From: Vibrio ouci
GTDB taxonomy: Bacteria; Pseudomonadota; Gammaproteobacteria; Enterobacterales; Vibrionaceae
NCBI RefSeq assembly: GCF_004551525.1
Contig: NZ_SATR01000018.1
Location: 33,565 to 97,564 of the forward strand
Direction: 5' to 3'
DNA: 64,000 bases
Shown: one piece after another, positions 56,205 through 64,000 of the stretch
Numbering within the stretch: position 1 is the first letter of the stretch
Layout: each line of letters begins with the position of its first letter
Notes under the pieces: model-generated
Databases searched by the model: none
Told to the model about the DNA's origin: nothing
Seen by the model: only the letters and a program-made list of their open reading frames with translations
Position numbers and translations under genes: made by a program

Positions 56205-57719
56205 TTAAGCGCCTTCGTTATGCAGCTCTAAGTTAGCCAGCTCTTGCTGAATCTCACGCTGTACCTTGGCATCATCACTGCGCAGAGATTCAAGGAAGTC
56301 TAGGTATTTTTGGTCGATGTCACCGGTGACATACTCACCGTTGAATACGGATGTTTCAAACTTAGTGATATCCGTATTACCTAAGCCTACGGCATCAACT
56401 AGATCTTCTAGCGTTTGGAAGATTAGCTCGTCCGCACCAATTTGCTTACAGATAGCGTCATTGTCACGACCATGAGCAATCAGTTCTGTCGCGCTCGGCA
56501 TATCGATACCGTAAACGTTCGGGAAACGAATCTCAGGCGCGGCTGAAACCATGAAGACCTTCTTCGCGCCAGAGTCACGAGCCATCTCAATGATCTGTTC
56601 AGAAGTGGTACCACGAACAATAGAATCATCAACCAGTAGTACGTTCTTATCTTTAAACTCAGAACGAATCGCATTGAGCTTACGACGGACTGATTTCTTA
56701 CGCTGCTGCTGTCCCGGCATAATGAAAGTACGGCCAACATAGCGGTTCTTAACGAAACCTTGGCGGTAAGGAATGTCGATAGCTTGAGCAATCTGCAGTG
56801 CAATATCACAAGAGGTTTCTGGGATTGGGATAACAACGTCAATATCTAGGTGGCTAAACTCGTCGCGAATACGGTCACCCAATTTCTTACCCATTTCAAC
56901 GCGTGCACTGTATACCGACACTTTATCAATGAAAGAGTCAGGACGAGCAAAGTAAACAAACTCAAAAATACATGGGTTTAGCGTTGGGTTGTCAGCACAC
57001 AGCTTAGTATGAAGCTGACCATCGAATGTCGCATAGATTGCCTCACCTGGTGCCACGTCACGGACAAAGTCAAAGCCAACTGCGTCTAATGCCACTGACT
57101 CAGAGGCAACCATGTATTCCGTCACACCGTTGATTTCACGCTTACCTAGGCATAGAGGGCGAATGCCGTTAGGATCACGGAACGCAACCATACCATGACC
57201 GATGATCATCGCGGTTACCGCGTAAGCACCTTTGATAGCACGGTGTACATTAGTCACTGCGCGGAACACATCATCTGCAGTCACGTTACCTTTAACGGTA
57301 TCAATTTCATGAGCCAGTACGTTTAGTAGTACTTCTGAGTCAGAGGTCGTGTTTAAGTGACGGCGATCTTTCTCAAATAACTTTTCGCGCACTTCTGCAG
57401 CGTTAGTTAGGTTACCGTTGTGTGCCAGTGTGATACCAAATGGAGAGTTCACATAGAAAGGCTGTGCTTCAGAAGCGCTTGAGCTCCCTGCTGTCGGGTA
57501 GCGCACGTGGCCAATACCCACTGAACCTTGTAGGCGTTGCATGTGTTTTGCTTCGAACACATCTTTCACTAAACCGTTCGCCTTACGCAGACGAAAACGA
57601 TTGCTTTCTATGGTACAAATACCCGCGGCATCTTGGCCACGGTGCTGCAATACCGTCAACGCATCATAGATAGACTGGTTTACAGGCGTAGTGCCCACGA
57701 TTCCAACAATACCACACAT
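56205..57719 (-). CDS. purF: Amidophosphoribosyltransferase PurF
   Basis: The first committed enzyme of purine synthesis (PRPP + glutamine to phosphoribosylamine), 504 residues. The N-terminal nucleophile Cys2 is in [15 protein letters not shown]; the glutaminase contains [20 protein letters not shown]. The phosphoribosyltransferase PRPP motif is [17 protein letters not shown]. It lies 35 bases after cvpA, in the usual cvpA-purF operon behind a PurR box. Confidence 0.98.
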   Translation of the reverse strand: MCGIVGIVGTTPVNQSIYDALTVLQHRGQDAAGICTIESNRFRLRKANGLVKDVFEAKHMQRLQGSVGIGHVRYPTAGSSSASEAQPFYVNSPFGITLAHNGNLTNAAEVREKLFEKDRRHLNTTSDSEVLLNVLAHEIDTVKGNVTADDVFRAVTNVHRAIKGAYAVTAMIIGHGMVAFRDPNGIRPLCLGKREINGVTEYMVASESVALDAVGFDFVRDVAPGEAIYATFDGQLHTKLCADNPTLNPCIFEFVYFARPDSFIDKVSVYSARVEMGKKLGDRIRDEFSHLDIDVVIPIPETSCDIALQIAQAIDIPYRQGFVKNRYVGRTFIMPGQQQRKKSVRRKLNAIRSEFKDKNVLLVDDSIVRGTTSEQIIEMARDSGAKKVFMVSAAPEIRFPNVYGIDMPSATELIAHGRDNDAICKQIGADELIFQTLEDLVDAVGLGNTDITKFETSVFNGEYVTGDIDQKYLDFLESLRSDDAKVQREIQQELANLELHNEGA

Positions 57720-57754
57720 GTCTTAACCCTCGATTTTCGACAATGACTGGCGCG

Positions 57755-58246
57755 TTATAGCGCGCCAGATAAGAAACTAGATGTTGCTTGTAAGTGTTCA
57801 AAGAAAGGTGCAATGACGCGGCTAAACTCCGGCACCAATTGTGAACCTTTCCACCACTGTGAGTCTGGAAACGATGTAAACGCATCCATAAAAAATAGCG
57901 CGGCAGAAACGATAAGAACACCACGTAAGCCGCCGAACACGACGCCGAGTACTCTATCTGTTCCTGACAAACCTGTTTTCTCTACTAATTGAGCGATGAC
58001 GTAATTTACGATGGCGCCAACAATTAGTGTTGCGATAAACAAGGCTGCTATCGCTGCTCCGTTACGAAACATCTCATCTTCGATATTGGTGAAGTACACC
58101 GCTAACTTAGCGTAGTACTGACTGGCGATAAAAAAAGCGCCAAACCAAATAACTAATGACAAGGCTTCCTTCGCGAAACCGCGAACTAAACTGATCAAAG
58201 CGGATAGCCCGATCACACCTAAAATGACGATATCTAATGTATTCAT
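57755..58246 (-). CDS. cvpA: Colicin V production family protein CvpA
   Basis: A 163-residue inner-membrane protein with four hydrophobic helices (LDIVILGVIGLSALISLVRG; ALSLVIWFGAFFIASQYYA; NGAAIAALFIATLIVGAIVN; LGVVFGGLRGVLIVSAALFF). The GFAKEALSL and GTDRVLGVVFGGLRG segments are family hallmarks. Its exact role is unclear; it is needed for colicin V export and affects envelope stress. It is co-transcribed with purF. Confidence 0.95.
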   Translation of the reverse strand: MNTLDIVILGVIGLSALISLVRGFAKEALSLVIWFGAFFIASQYYAKLAVYFTNIEDEMFRNGAAIAALFIATLIVGAIVNYVIAQLVEKTGLSGTDRVLGVVFGGLRGVLIVSAALFFMDAFTSFPDSQWWKGSQLVPEFSRVIAPFFEHLQATSSFLSGAL

Positions 58247-58295
58247 TTGCTACTTACATCTTAAGTTGGCGCGCATTTTAACAGAAAAAACGCTG

Positions 58296-58311
58296 ACGCA
58301 AACGTTTTCTT
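58296..58311. promoter_or_regulatory. PurR operator upstream of cvpA-purF
   Basis: ACGCAAACGTTTTCTT matches the PurR consensus (ACGCAAACGTTTNCNT) at every conserved base. It lies 50 bases upstream of the cvpA start and overlaps the dedD stop codon. cvpA-purF is a classic PurR target in E. coli. Confidence 0.88.
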
Positions 58312-58849
58312 ATGGATTTAGTGGTTTAAATTTAATCAATTGACCTTTTGAACCGGTAATTTTTTCCAATTCAACAATCTGACGTTCCAATTTACTCTTT
58401 GACACATCTGGGCCAATTATTACTCGAGTAAAGCCGTTCTCAGGTTTGGTATGCGCTTGGTATCCACGCTTTTGTAAGTCCTTAACGAGGTTTTTCGCAT
58501 TGTCAGCATTTTTAAGTGCCATCAACTGGACAATCCAAGCAGTATCTTGATACTCATTACGCTCTGGTACTTCTTTAACTACCACAGGTAACGGTTTATC
58601 TTCTGCCACCGCCTCGTCATCTATATCAACGACTTGTACTGGGGTATCCGGCAGACTGCTTGAATCATCAACTGGGTCTAGGACTTCAAAACTTTCCAAT
58701 TCACTATCAAGCTCTGGCTTTAACGGAATGCTCGCGATCTCTTCTTTGTAATGGGTTTTCTCACCATCCAAAACATCGGGCAAAACAATCACACCGATTG
58801 CCACCAAAATAATGGTGCCAACCAGACGATTTTGAAACTTACTTGCCAT
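58310..58849 (-). CDS. dedD: SPOR-domain cell division protein DedD
   Basis: A 179-residue bitopic protein with an N-terminal transmembrane helix (LVGTIILVAIGVIVLPDVLD), an acidic/proline linker, and a C-terminal SPOR domain (AWIVQLMALKNADNAKNLVK, then LQKRGYQAHTK and VIIGPDVSKSKLERQIVELE). SPOR domains bind denuded peptidoglycan at the septum. It directly follows folC (adjacent stop and start at 58849/58850) as in E. coli folC-dedD-cvpA-purF. Confidence 0.95.
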   Translation of the reverse strand: MASKFQNRLVGTIILVAIGVIVLPDVLDGEKTHYKEEIASIPLKPELDSELESFEVLDPVDDSSSLPDTPVQVVDIDDEAVAEDKPLPVVVKEVPERNEYQDTAWIVQLMALKNADNAKNLVKDLQKRGYQAHTKPENGFTRVIIGPDVSKSKLERQIVELEKITGSKGQLIKFKPLNP

Positions 58850-60115
58850 TTAAACTCCTTTCTTTTGCCAATGCTCCAGCACTTCCCCTACGGTATGGAA
58901 GGAGCCTACAACAAGAATGACATCTTCTGCCTTTGCGTTTGTCATTGCAGCTTCAAAAGCCTCAACAGGCGTAGAGAACTGCTCTGTCACTTTCGGAAGA
59001 AACTGACAAAGCTCTGCAGCTTCAGCAGCTCTAGGGCCAGAGAGCGACGCTGGGTACCAATGTGATGCCACTGGTGCTAATGCTTCAAGCGTCGATTGGA
59101 TGTCTTTATCGTGCAGCATGGCAACCACAGTGTGAATCACCTTATTTGGATACTGCTTCGCCACGCGTTCAACAAGGTATTGCGCAGAATGAGGGTTATG
59201 AGCAACATCTAGTAGAATCGTAGGTTCTGTGCTTAGAATCTGCATACGACCAGGCAGCTTAGCATTCTGCAAGCCTTTGACGATATTCACATCGGAGATA
59301 TCAAGGTTCGATGTCCCAAGTGCCATTAACGCAGTGGCGGCATTTTGCAGAGGTAAACCCGGTACTGGAAGATTATCTAACTCATAACAGCCATGAACCC
59401 AACGCCAAGTATTATCGTCGACAAGTTCATAGTTATATTGAATTCCGACTTGATACAGCTCAGCGCCAATATCATCAGCATGGGCTGCAACCGTTGCAGG
59501 TGCTTTTGGCTGGCCACAGATAGCGGGTCTTTCGCTACGATAGATACCTGCTTTTTCGAAGCCAATGACGTTGATGTCATCGCCTAGCCAATCAACATGG
59601 TCGATAGCCAAGCTGGTAATAACTGAAACATCATGATCGACAACATTGGTCGCATCTAATCGGCCACCTAAGCCGACTTCCAATAGAACAACGTCGACCT
59701 TCTCAGTTTGGAACAGACGCAACGCCGCTAGCGTGCCATACTCGAAAAAGCTCAGGCTAATCTCACCACGTTGCTTCTCAATATAATCGAAAGCTTCAGC
59801 GTGCTTCTCATCAGGTAGATCTTGGCCGTTAACACGAACGCGTTCGTTATAGCGGATCAAATGGGGAGAGCTATACACACCGACTGAATAGCCAGCATCG
59901 AGTAAGATCGCTTCCATTAATGCACAAGTCGAGCCTTTGCCGTTTGTACCAGCGACAGTAATCACTGTGGGAGCAGGTTTGGTAAGATTTGCTGATTGAG
60001 CAACAGCTTGAACACGATCTAGACCAAGGTCAATCGCAGAAGTGTGGATGTTTGTTAAATAATCAAGCCACATCGCTAGTGGTGATGTGGCTTGGGGAAT
60101 TTGGGTTTGACTCAT
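58850..60115 (-). CDS. folC: Dihydrofolate synthase / folylpolyglutamate synthase FolC
   Basis: A 421-residue Mur-ligase-family enzyme that adds glutamate to dihydropteroate and folates. The P-loop is VITVAGTNGKGSTCALMEAI; further motifs are YSSPHLIRYNERVRVNG, LLEVGLGGRLDATNVVDHDV, and ILLDVAHNPHSAQYLVERV in the C-terminal domain. It lies 44 bases after accD. Confidence 0.97.
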   Translation of the reverse strand: MSQTQIPQATSPLAMWLDYLTNIHTSAIDLGLDRVQAVAQSANLTKPAPTVITVAGTNGKGSTCALMEAILLDAGYSVGVYSSPHLIRYNERVRVNGQDLPDEKHAEAFDYIEKQRGEISLSFFEYGTLAALRLFQTEKVDVVLLEVGLGGRLDATNVVDHDVSVITSLAIDHVDWLGDDINVIGFEKAGIYRSERPAICGQPKAPATVAAHADDIGAELYQVGIQYNYELVDDNTWRWVHGCYELDNLPVPGLPLQNAATALMALGTSNLDISDVNIVKGLQNAKLPGRMQILSTEPTILLDVAHNPHSAQYLVERVAKQYPNKVIHTVVAMLHDKDIQSTLEALAPVASHWYPASLSGPRAAEAAELCQFLPKVTEQFSTPVEAFEAAMTNAKAEDVILVVGSFHTVGEVLEHWQKKGV

Positions 60116-60159
60116 CTAACTTTAACCAATGAATTGTGGTTGCCTGTTAGTAAGTTACT

Positions 60160-61086
60160 TTACCCTTTTTCGCTCGCTTCTGGTACAGAATAAGCAGCTT
60201 CATTTGGCGAATCGTCGACTGAAACAACCAATGGTGATGGTTTATTGTTCATCTTCGCCATTAGGCTACCGATACGCTGACGCATTTCGCGGCGATCAAC
60301 GATCATATCAATCGCACCGTGATCCAATAAGAACTCACTGCGTTGGAAACCTTCTGGTAGATCTTCACGTACCGTTTGTTCGATAACACGACGACCTGCA
60401 AAACCAATTAGCGCTTTAGGCTCACCAATATTGATGTCACCTAGCATCGCTAGACTTGCCGATACACCACCCATTGTAGGGTCAGTCATTACCGAAATAA
60501 ATGGTAGACCTTTAGCAGACATACGCTCTAGCGCTGCACTGGTTTTTGCCATTTGCATTAGAGACATTAACGCCTCTTGCATACGCGCACCACCACTTGC
60601 TGAGAAACATACAAGACCACAGTTAGCTTCCATTGCTGCTTCTGCTGCACGTACAAAACGCGCACCAACAACAGAACCCATTGAACCACCCATGAATGAG
60701 AAGTCGAATGCACAAGCAACGATTGGCTGACCTAACAGCTCACCTTTCATTACTACAAGAGCATCTTTCTCACCGCTGCTCTTTTGAGCCGCAGAGATAC
60801 GATCTTTGTATTTCTTAGAATCTTTGAACTTCAGCTTATCTTGTGGCTCAAGCTCGTCCGCGATTTCAACACGGTTGTTTTCATCTAGGAATGTCTCAAG
60901 ACGACGACGCGCCTTCATACGCATGTGATGGTCACATTTCGGACATACTTCTAGGTTACGCTCTAGTTCAGCGTGGTAAAGCACTTGCTCACATGAAGTA
61001 CATTTAGTCCAAACCCCTTCAGGGATAGACGCTTTACGTGAACTAACGATGTTGCTTTTTTCTAAAATCTTTTCAAGCCAACTCAT
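60160..61086 (-). CDS. accD: Acetyl-CoA carboxylase carboxyltransferase beta subunit
   Basis: AccD, 308 residues, half of the carboxyltransferase that makes malonyl-CoA for fatty acid synthesis. A four-cysteine zinc finger near the N-terminus ([13 protein letters not shown]...[11 protein letters not shown]) is followed by the crotonase-like core: [40 protein letters not shown] and [17 protein letters not shown] use the ATG at 61086 ([14 protein letters not shown]) with AAAAGG upstream. Confidence 0.97.
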   Translation of the reverse strand: MSWLEKILEKSNIVSSRKASIPEGVWTKCTSCEQVLYHAELERNLEVCPKCDHHMRMKARRRLETFLDENNRVEIADELEPQDKLKFKDSKKYKDRISAAQKSSGEKDALVVMKGELLGQPIVACAFDFSFMGGSMGSVVGARFVRAAEAAMEANCGLVCFSASGGARMQEALMSLMQMAKTSAALERMSAKGLPFISVMTDPTMGGVSASLAMLGDINIGEPKALIGFAGRRVIEQTVREDLPEGFQRSEFLLDHGAIDMIVDRREMRQRIGSLMAKMNNKPSPLVVSVDDSPNEAAYSVPEASEKG

Positions 61087-61260
61087 GGAAGACCTTTTCT
61101 CTCTACTCCTTCGCGATCGCGAAGGATACAAATTCTGAATTTACGCGTGAGGATTAAAGCATATTAAATGCCAAGTGTAGACAAAAAACTGGTTGTACCT
61201 ATTTCTTGAAGGAAATTCTCACGCACTAAAGCTCTGATTCTTTCGACAATTTACCACGGT

Positions 61261-62055
61261 TTAGTTCAAGTTGTCTGGCAAAAATAGTGGCCCAATCGGC
61301 ACTCTTGGCAATTCAAATTCAGCCGGATAATCAACATCAACCAAATACAGGCCTTCAGCCTTTGCCGTCGCTCCTGCAAGCTTGCGATCTTTCACCGCAA
61401 GAAGCTCAGCAATCCATTCTGGTTTTTGTTCGCCACGGCCAACACATATTAAACTACCGGTGATATTACGCACCATATGGTGAACAAAGGCATTGGCCTT
61501 GATATCAATCACCACGTACTGGTTGTGGCGCGTCACATTAATGTGCATCATGTTACGCCACGGACTGCGTGACTGACAGTGGGTAGCTCTGAATGACGTG
61601 AAGTCATTCTCACCTAATAGGTATTGAGCCGCTTGGTGCATCTTCTTCTCGTCAAGTTCACCATGATAGTGACTGACACCAGAAGATAAGATCCCCGGAC
61701 GTAGTGCGCTGTTGAAAATAATGTAGCGGTAACGACGTGCAGTTGCGGAAAAACGCGCATGAAACTCTTCAGGTACTTCTTTCGCCCAACGGACAGCAAT
61801 ATCATCAGGTAAGTTCGCGTTAGCACCCATTGTCCATGCAACCATTTTACGCGTTGCTGTCGTATCAAAATGGACTACTTGACCCGTGCCATGCACACCT
61901 GCATCTGTTCGGCCAGCACATTGAACTTCGATCGGCTGATTCGCGACAACGCTCAATGCACGTTCTAACTTCTCTTGAACGCTCTTAACTTCTCTTTGGC
62001 GCTGCCAGCCATAGTATTGAGTACCATTGTATTCGATACCTAAAGCAATTCTCAT
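61261..62055 (-). CDS. truA: tRNA pseudouridine synthase TruA
   Basis: Modifies U38-U40 in the anticodon stem of many tRNAs. 264 residues. The catalytic Asp is in [20 protein letters not shown]. It also has [19 protein letters not shown] at the start and [16 protein letters not shown] and [20 protein letters not shown] later. It lies between hubP/fimV and accD, the usual Vibrio order. Confidence 0.98.
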   Translation of the reverse strand: MRIALGIEYNGTQYYGWQRQREVKSVQEKLERALSVVANQPIEVQCAGRTDAGVHGTGQVVHFDTTATRKMVAWTMGANANLPDDIAVRWAKEVPEEFHARFSATARRYRYIIFNSALRPGILSSGVSHYHGELDEKKMHQAAQYLLGENDFTSFRATHCQSRSPWRNMMHINVTRHNQYVVIDIKANAFVHHMVRNITGSLICVGRGEQKPEWIAELLAVKDRKLAGATAKAEGLYLVDVDYPAEFELPRVPIGPLFLPDNLN

Positions 62056-62100
62056 CAGATATTCTCACTGGATCCTAAATTGGGGCGGGAAGTATATACC

Positions 62101-62133
62101 AAAAAGTAAGGGGGCTAAACTGCCCCCTTTTAT
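62101..62133 (-). terminator. Terminator of hubP/fimV
   Basis: GGGGGC-AGTTTA-GCCCCC stem, followed by TTACTTTTT on the minus strand. It lies just past the hubP/fimV stop. Confidence 0.75.
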
Positions 62134-62142
62134 TCGATTTAA

Positions 62143-64000
62143 TTAGGATTTGTTGATGGCATCAATCAGGTTCTTCGCTTCACGGCGAATTTCATCACTG
62201 CCATCCACGATTGCCTCTTCAAGTAGCTTTCTAGCGCCTTGAGCGTCATTCATCTCAAGGTATATTTTTGCCAGATCAAGCTTACCAGCGGCTTCTGAAT
62301 TGGCGTCAACGTCATCTCCGCTACCGATATCACCAATCACATCTGGGAAATCATTCAGGCCGACATCTAGCTTAAGCTCTTCATCAATTTCTTGAGCTTC
62401 TTCAGACTCCACCTCCGCCATCAACTCGTCGATGGTGCGGTACTTGTTCTCCTGAGGGTTAAACTCATCTAAGTCTGGCTGGTCTTCCCAATTTTCATCC
62501 AAGATCTGAGCTTGTTCCGGCTGGTTGTCTTGCGACCAGACGTCTTGCTCATCTTCAGGGATCTCATCAGGGATCTCCGCTTGTTGATCCGGTGACAAGC
62601 TGAAACCATTCCAGTCTTCACCAATTTCCAACATAGCGTCGATGTCCATACCGGCACTATCTGAGGTCGTCTCATCAATTGGTGTATCAAACGAGAAACT
62701 TGCCGGGTGAGTCTCATCTTCAGACAGTAATTCATCAAACGTCGATTCATTGAACTCTTGACGCTGCATCTTAACATCGTCTGACTCATCTTGAACGTTC
62801 TCTGCAGGAATCTCACCCAGCTCAGGCAGTTCTACAGGCTCAAGTTCAAAGTCATCACTCTCTTCACTTAGATCTTCCGCAAGAGGCTCTAAGTCTAACA
62901 GGGCGTCTTCTTCGTTATACTCAGGCAGTTCAAGGTCATCAAGTTCTAATGATGGTTCTTCTGCTTGAGGCTCTGGCATCTCCAGCTCTGGTTCTGCAAT
63001 CGCATCTGCTAGCGCGTCTTCTTCGCTGTACTCAGGCAGTTCAAGGTCATCGATTTCTAATGATGGTTCCTCTGCTTGAGGCTCTGGTATCTCCAGCTGT
63101 GGTTCAGCAATCGCGTGTGCTAATGCGTCTTCTTCGCTGTACTCAGGCAGTTCAAGGTCATCGATTTCTAGTGATGGCTCTTCCACTTGAGGCTCTGGTA
63201 TCTCCAGTTCAGGTTCAGCAATCACATCTGCTAGCGCGTCTTCTTCGCTGTACTCAGGCAATTCAAGGTCATCGATTTCTAGTGATGGCTCTTCTGCTTG
63301 AGGCTCTGGCATCTCCAGCTCTGGTTCTGCAATCGCGTGTGCTAATGCGTCTTCTTCACTGTATTCAGGCAGTTCAAGTTCATCGATGTCTAGTGACGGC
63401 TCTTCTGCTTGAGGCTCTGGCATCTCCAGCTCTGGTTCAGCAATCGCATCTGCTAGCGCGTCTTCTTCGCTGTACTCAGGCAGTTCAAGGTCATCGATGT
63501 CTAGTGATGGCTCTTGTGCTTGAGGCTCTGGCATCTCCAGTTGTGGTTCAGCAATCGCGTCTGCTAGCGCATCTTCTTCGCTGTACTCAGGCAGTTCAAG
63601 GTCATCAAGCTCTGGTGATGGTTCTTCTGCTTGAGGCTCTGGCATCTCCAGTTCAGGTTCTGCAATCGCGTCTGCGAGTGCGTCTTCTTCGCTGTACTCA
63701 GGCAGTTCAAGGTCATCGATTTCTAGTGATGGCTCTTCCGCTTGAGGCTCTGGCATCTCCAGCTCTGGTTCAGCAATCGCGTCTGCTAGCGCGTCTTCTT
63801 CGTTGTACTCAGGCAGTTCAAGATCATCAAGTTCTAACGATAACTCTTCTAGCTCAGGCTCTGGAATCTCCAGCTCTGGTTCAGCAATCGCGTCTGCCAA
63901 TGCCTCTTCTTCGCTGTACTCAGGCAGTTCAAGATCATCGATTTCTAGTGATGGCTCTTCCGCTTGAGGCTCTGGCATCTCCAGCTCTGGTTCAGTCATC
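62143..64000 (-). CDS. hubP: HubP/FimV polar organiser, C-terminal part (5' end beyond window)
   Basis: At least 619 residues of a larger protein; the 5' end lies past 64000. Visible parts: at least ten 37-residue acidic repeats (consensus AIAEPELEMPEPQAEEPS + LEIDDLELPEYSEEDALAD), a non-repeated acidic stretch, and the conserved FimV C-terminal domain (AAGKLDLAKIYLEMNDAQGA, then RKLLEEAIVDGSDEIRREAK). The ATG at 63999 is only a base change within a repeat (the frame stays open above it), so it is not the start. Being next to truA-accD identifies it as Vibrio HubP, the polar anchor for ParA1, ParC and FlhG. The LysM and transmembrane parts are outside the window. Confidence 0.93.
   Translation of the reverse strand, partial: MTEPELEMPEPQAEEPSLEIDDLELPEYSEEEALADAIAEPELEIPEPELEELSLELDDLELPEYNEEDALADAIAEPELEMPEPQAEEPSLEIDDLELPEYSEEDALADAIAEPELEMPEPQAEEPSPELDDLELPEYSEEDALADAIAEPQLEMPEPQAQEPSLDIDDLELPEYSEEDALADAIAEPELEMPEPQAEEPSLDIDELELPEYSEEDALAHAIAEPELEMPEPQAEEPSLEIDDLELPEYSEEDALADVIAEPELEIPEPQVEEPSLEIDDLELPEYSEEDALAHAIAEPQLEIPEPQAEEPSLEIDDLELPEYSEEDALADAIAEPELEMPEPQAEEPSLELDDLELPEYNEEDALLDLEPLAEDLSEESDDFELEPVELPELGEIPAENVQDESDDVKMQRQEFNESTFDELLSEDETHPASFSFDTPIDETTSDSAGMDIDAMLEIGEDWNGFSLSPDQQAEIPDEIPEDEQDVWSQDNQPEQAQILDENWEDQPDLDEFNPQENKYRTIDELMAEVESEEAQEIDEELKLDVGLNDFPDVIGDIGSGDDVDANSEAAGKLDLAKIYLEMNDAQGARKLLEEAIVDGSDEIRREAKNLIDAINKS
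62893..64000 (-). repeat. 111-base tandem repeats in hubP/fimV (ten copies visible)
   Basis: Ten copies of a 37-codon unit, the leftmost (10th) ending ...EEDALLD and the first cut by the window edge. Copies differ by a few substitutions (Asp/His at the last position, Met/Ile, Glu/Gln). The unit is strongly acidic with no basic residue except an occasional His. Confidence 0.95.

Noticed and set aside
63997..63999. ATG at the right edge as the start of the acidic-repeat protein
   Set aside because: It falls inside a repeat where other copies read ATT (AIAEP). The frame is open above it, and HubP/FimV proteins are much longer with an N-terminal LysM region.
62893..64000. Regularly spaced repeats that might suggest a CRISPR array
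   Set aside because: The repeats are contiguous 111-base units in one long open frame with no unique spacers. They are protein repeats of HubP/FimV.

Overview
The window looks like a chromosomal segment of a Vibrio species (Gammaproteobacteria, Vibrionaceae). The evidence is a near-identical AphB-type LysR regulator, a CheY3-like CheY, the Vibrio-type polar chemotaxis operon that includes ParC and ParP, the flhA-flhF-flhG-fliA set of a polar flagellum, and the C-terminal part of a HubP/FimV polar organiser with acidic tandem repeats. It is almost entirely core genome. I see no tRNA, rRNA, insertion sequence, prophage or CRISPR array. The only obviously accessory patch is the AT-rich left edge, with an orphan PAAR protein and a periplasmic Sel1-repeat protein.

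Layout. 0.3-2.3 kb: Sel1 protein, PAAR protein, YkgJ-type cysteine cluster protein. 2.4-9.8 kb: recR, ybaB/ebfC, dnaX (with an in-frame A AAA AAG slippery site), apt, a DUF454 membrane protein plus an unlisted 43-residue membrane peptide, rssB, and divergent aphB. 9.2-19.2 kb is a lipid block: nitroreductase, fadJ, fadI (behind a FadR-type operator and a PsrA-like palindrome), a probable small RNA on the minus strand, an ECF sigma factor with a DUF3379 partner, two fadL porins in tandem, and mlaA. 19.3-26.3 kb: complete ccmABCDEFGHI operon for cytochrome c maturation. 26.5-39.1 kb: one long minus-strand flagellar/chemotaxis run, flhA-flhF-flhG-fliA-cheY-cheZ-cheA-cheB-parC-parP-cheW-DUF2802, with a sigma-54-like promoter upstream of flhA. 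39.3-46.6 kb: sixA, a 924-residue M16 zinc protease, yecM, argS, a HIT protein, a UPF0114 membrane protein. 46.7-49.4 kb: feoABC behind a Fur-like box. 49.4-50.1 kb: a gene-free stretch with stacked hairpins and an 11-copy heptanucleotide repeat. 50.1-53.4 kb: a 1102-residue membrane-spanning propeller/AraC regulator. 53.6-56.1 kb: znuA and divergent znuCB around a Zur-like box. 56.2-64.0 kb: purF, cvpA (with a PurR box), dedD, folC, accD, truA and the truncated hubP/fimV.

How it fits together. FlhF/FlhG set the number and position of the polar flagellum, ParC/ParP place the CheA-CheW arrays at the pole, and HubP is the polar anchor known in Vibrio to recruit FlhG and ParC, so anchor and clients lie in the same 64 kb. 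The lipid block joins uptake (FadL x2), beta-oxidation (FadI/FadJ), outer-membrane lipid asymmetry (MlaA) and candidate regulators (FadR-type site, PsrA-like site, sRNA, ECF sigma). Metal supply is covered by feo and znu. The points most worth a second look are the unassigned sRNA upstream of fadI, the predicted dnaX frameshift, the propeller-pseudokinase-AraC regulator, the hairpin/heptamer locus, and the apparently non-canonical start of the DUF454 gene.
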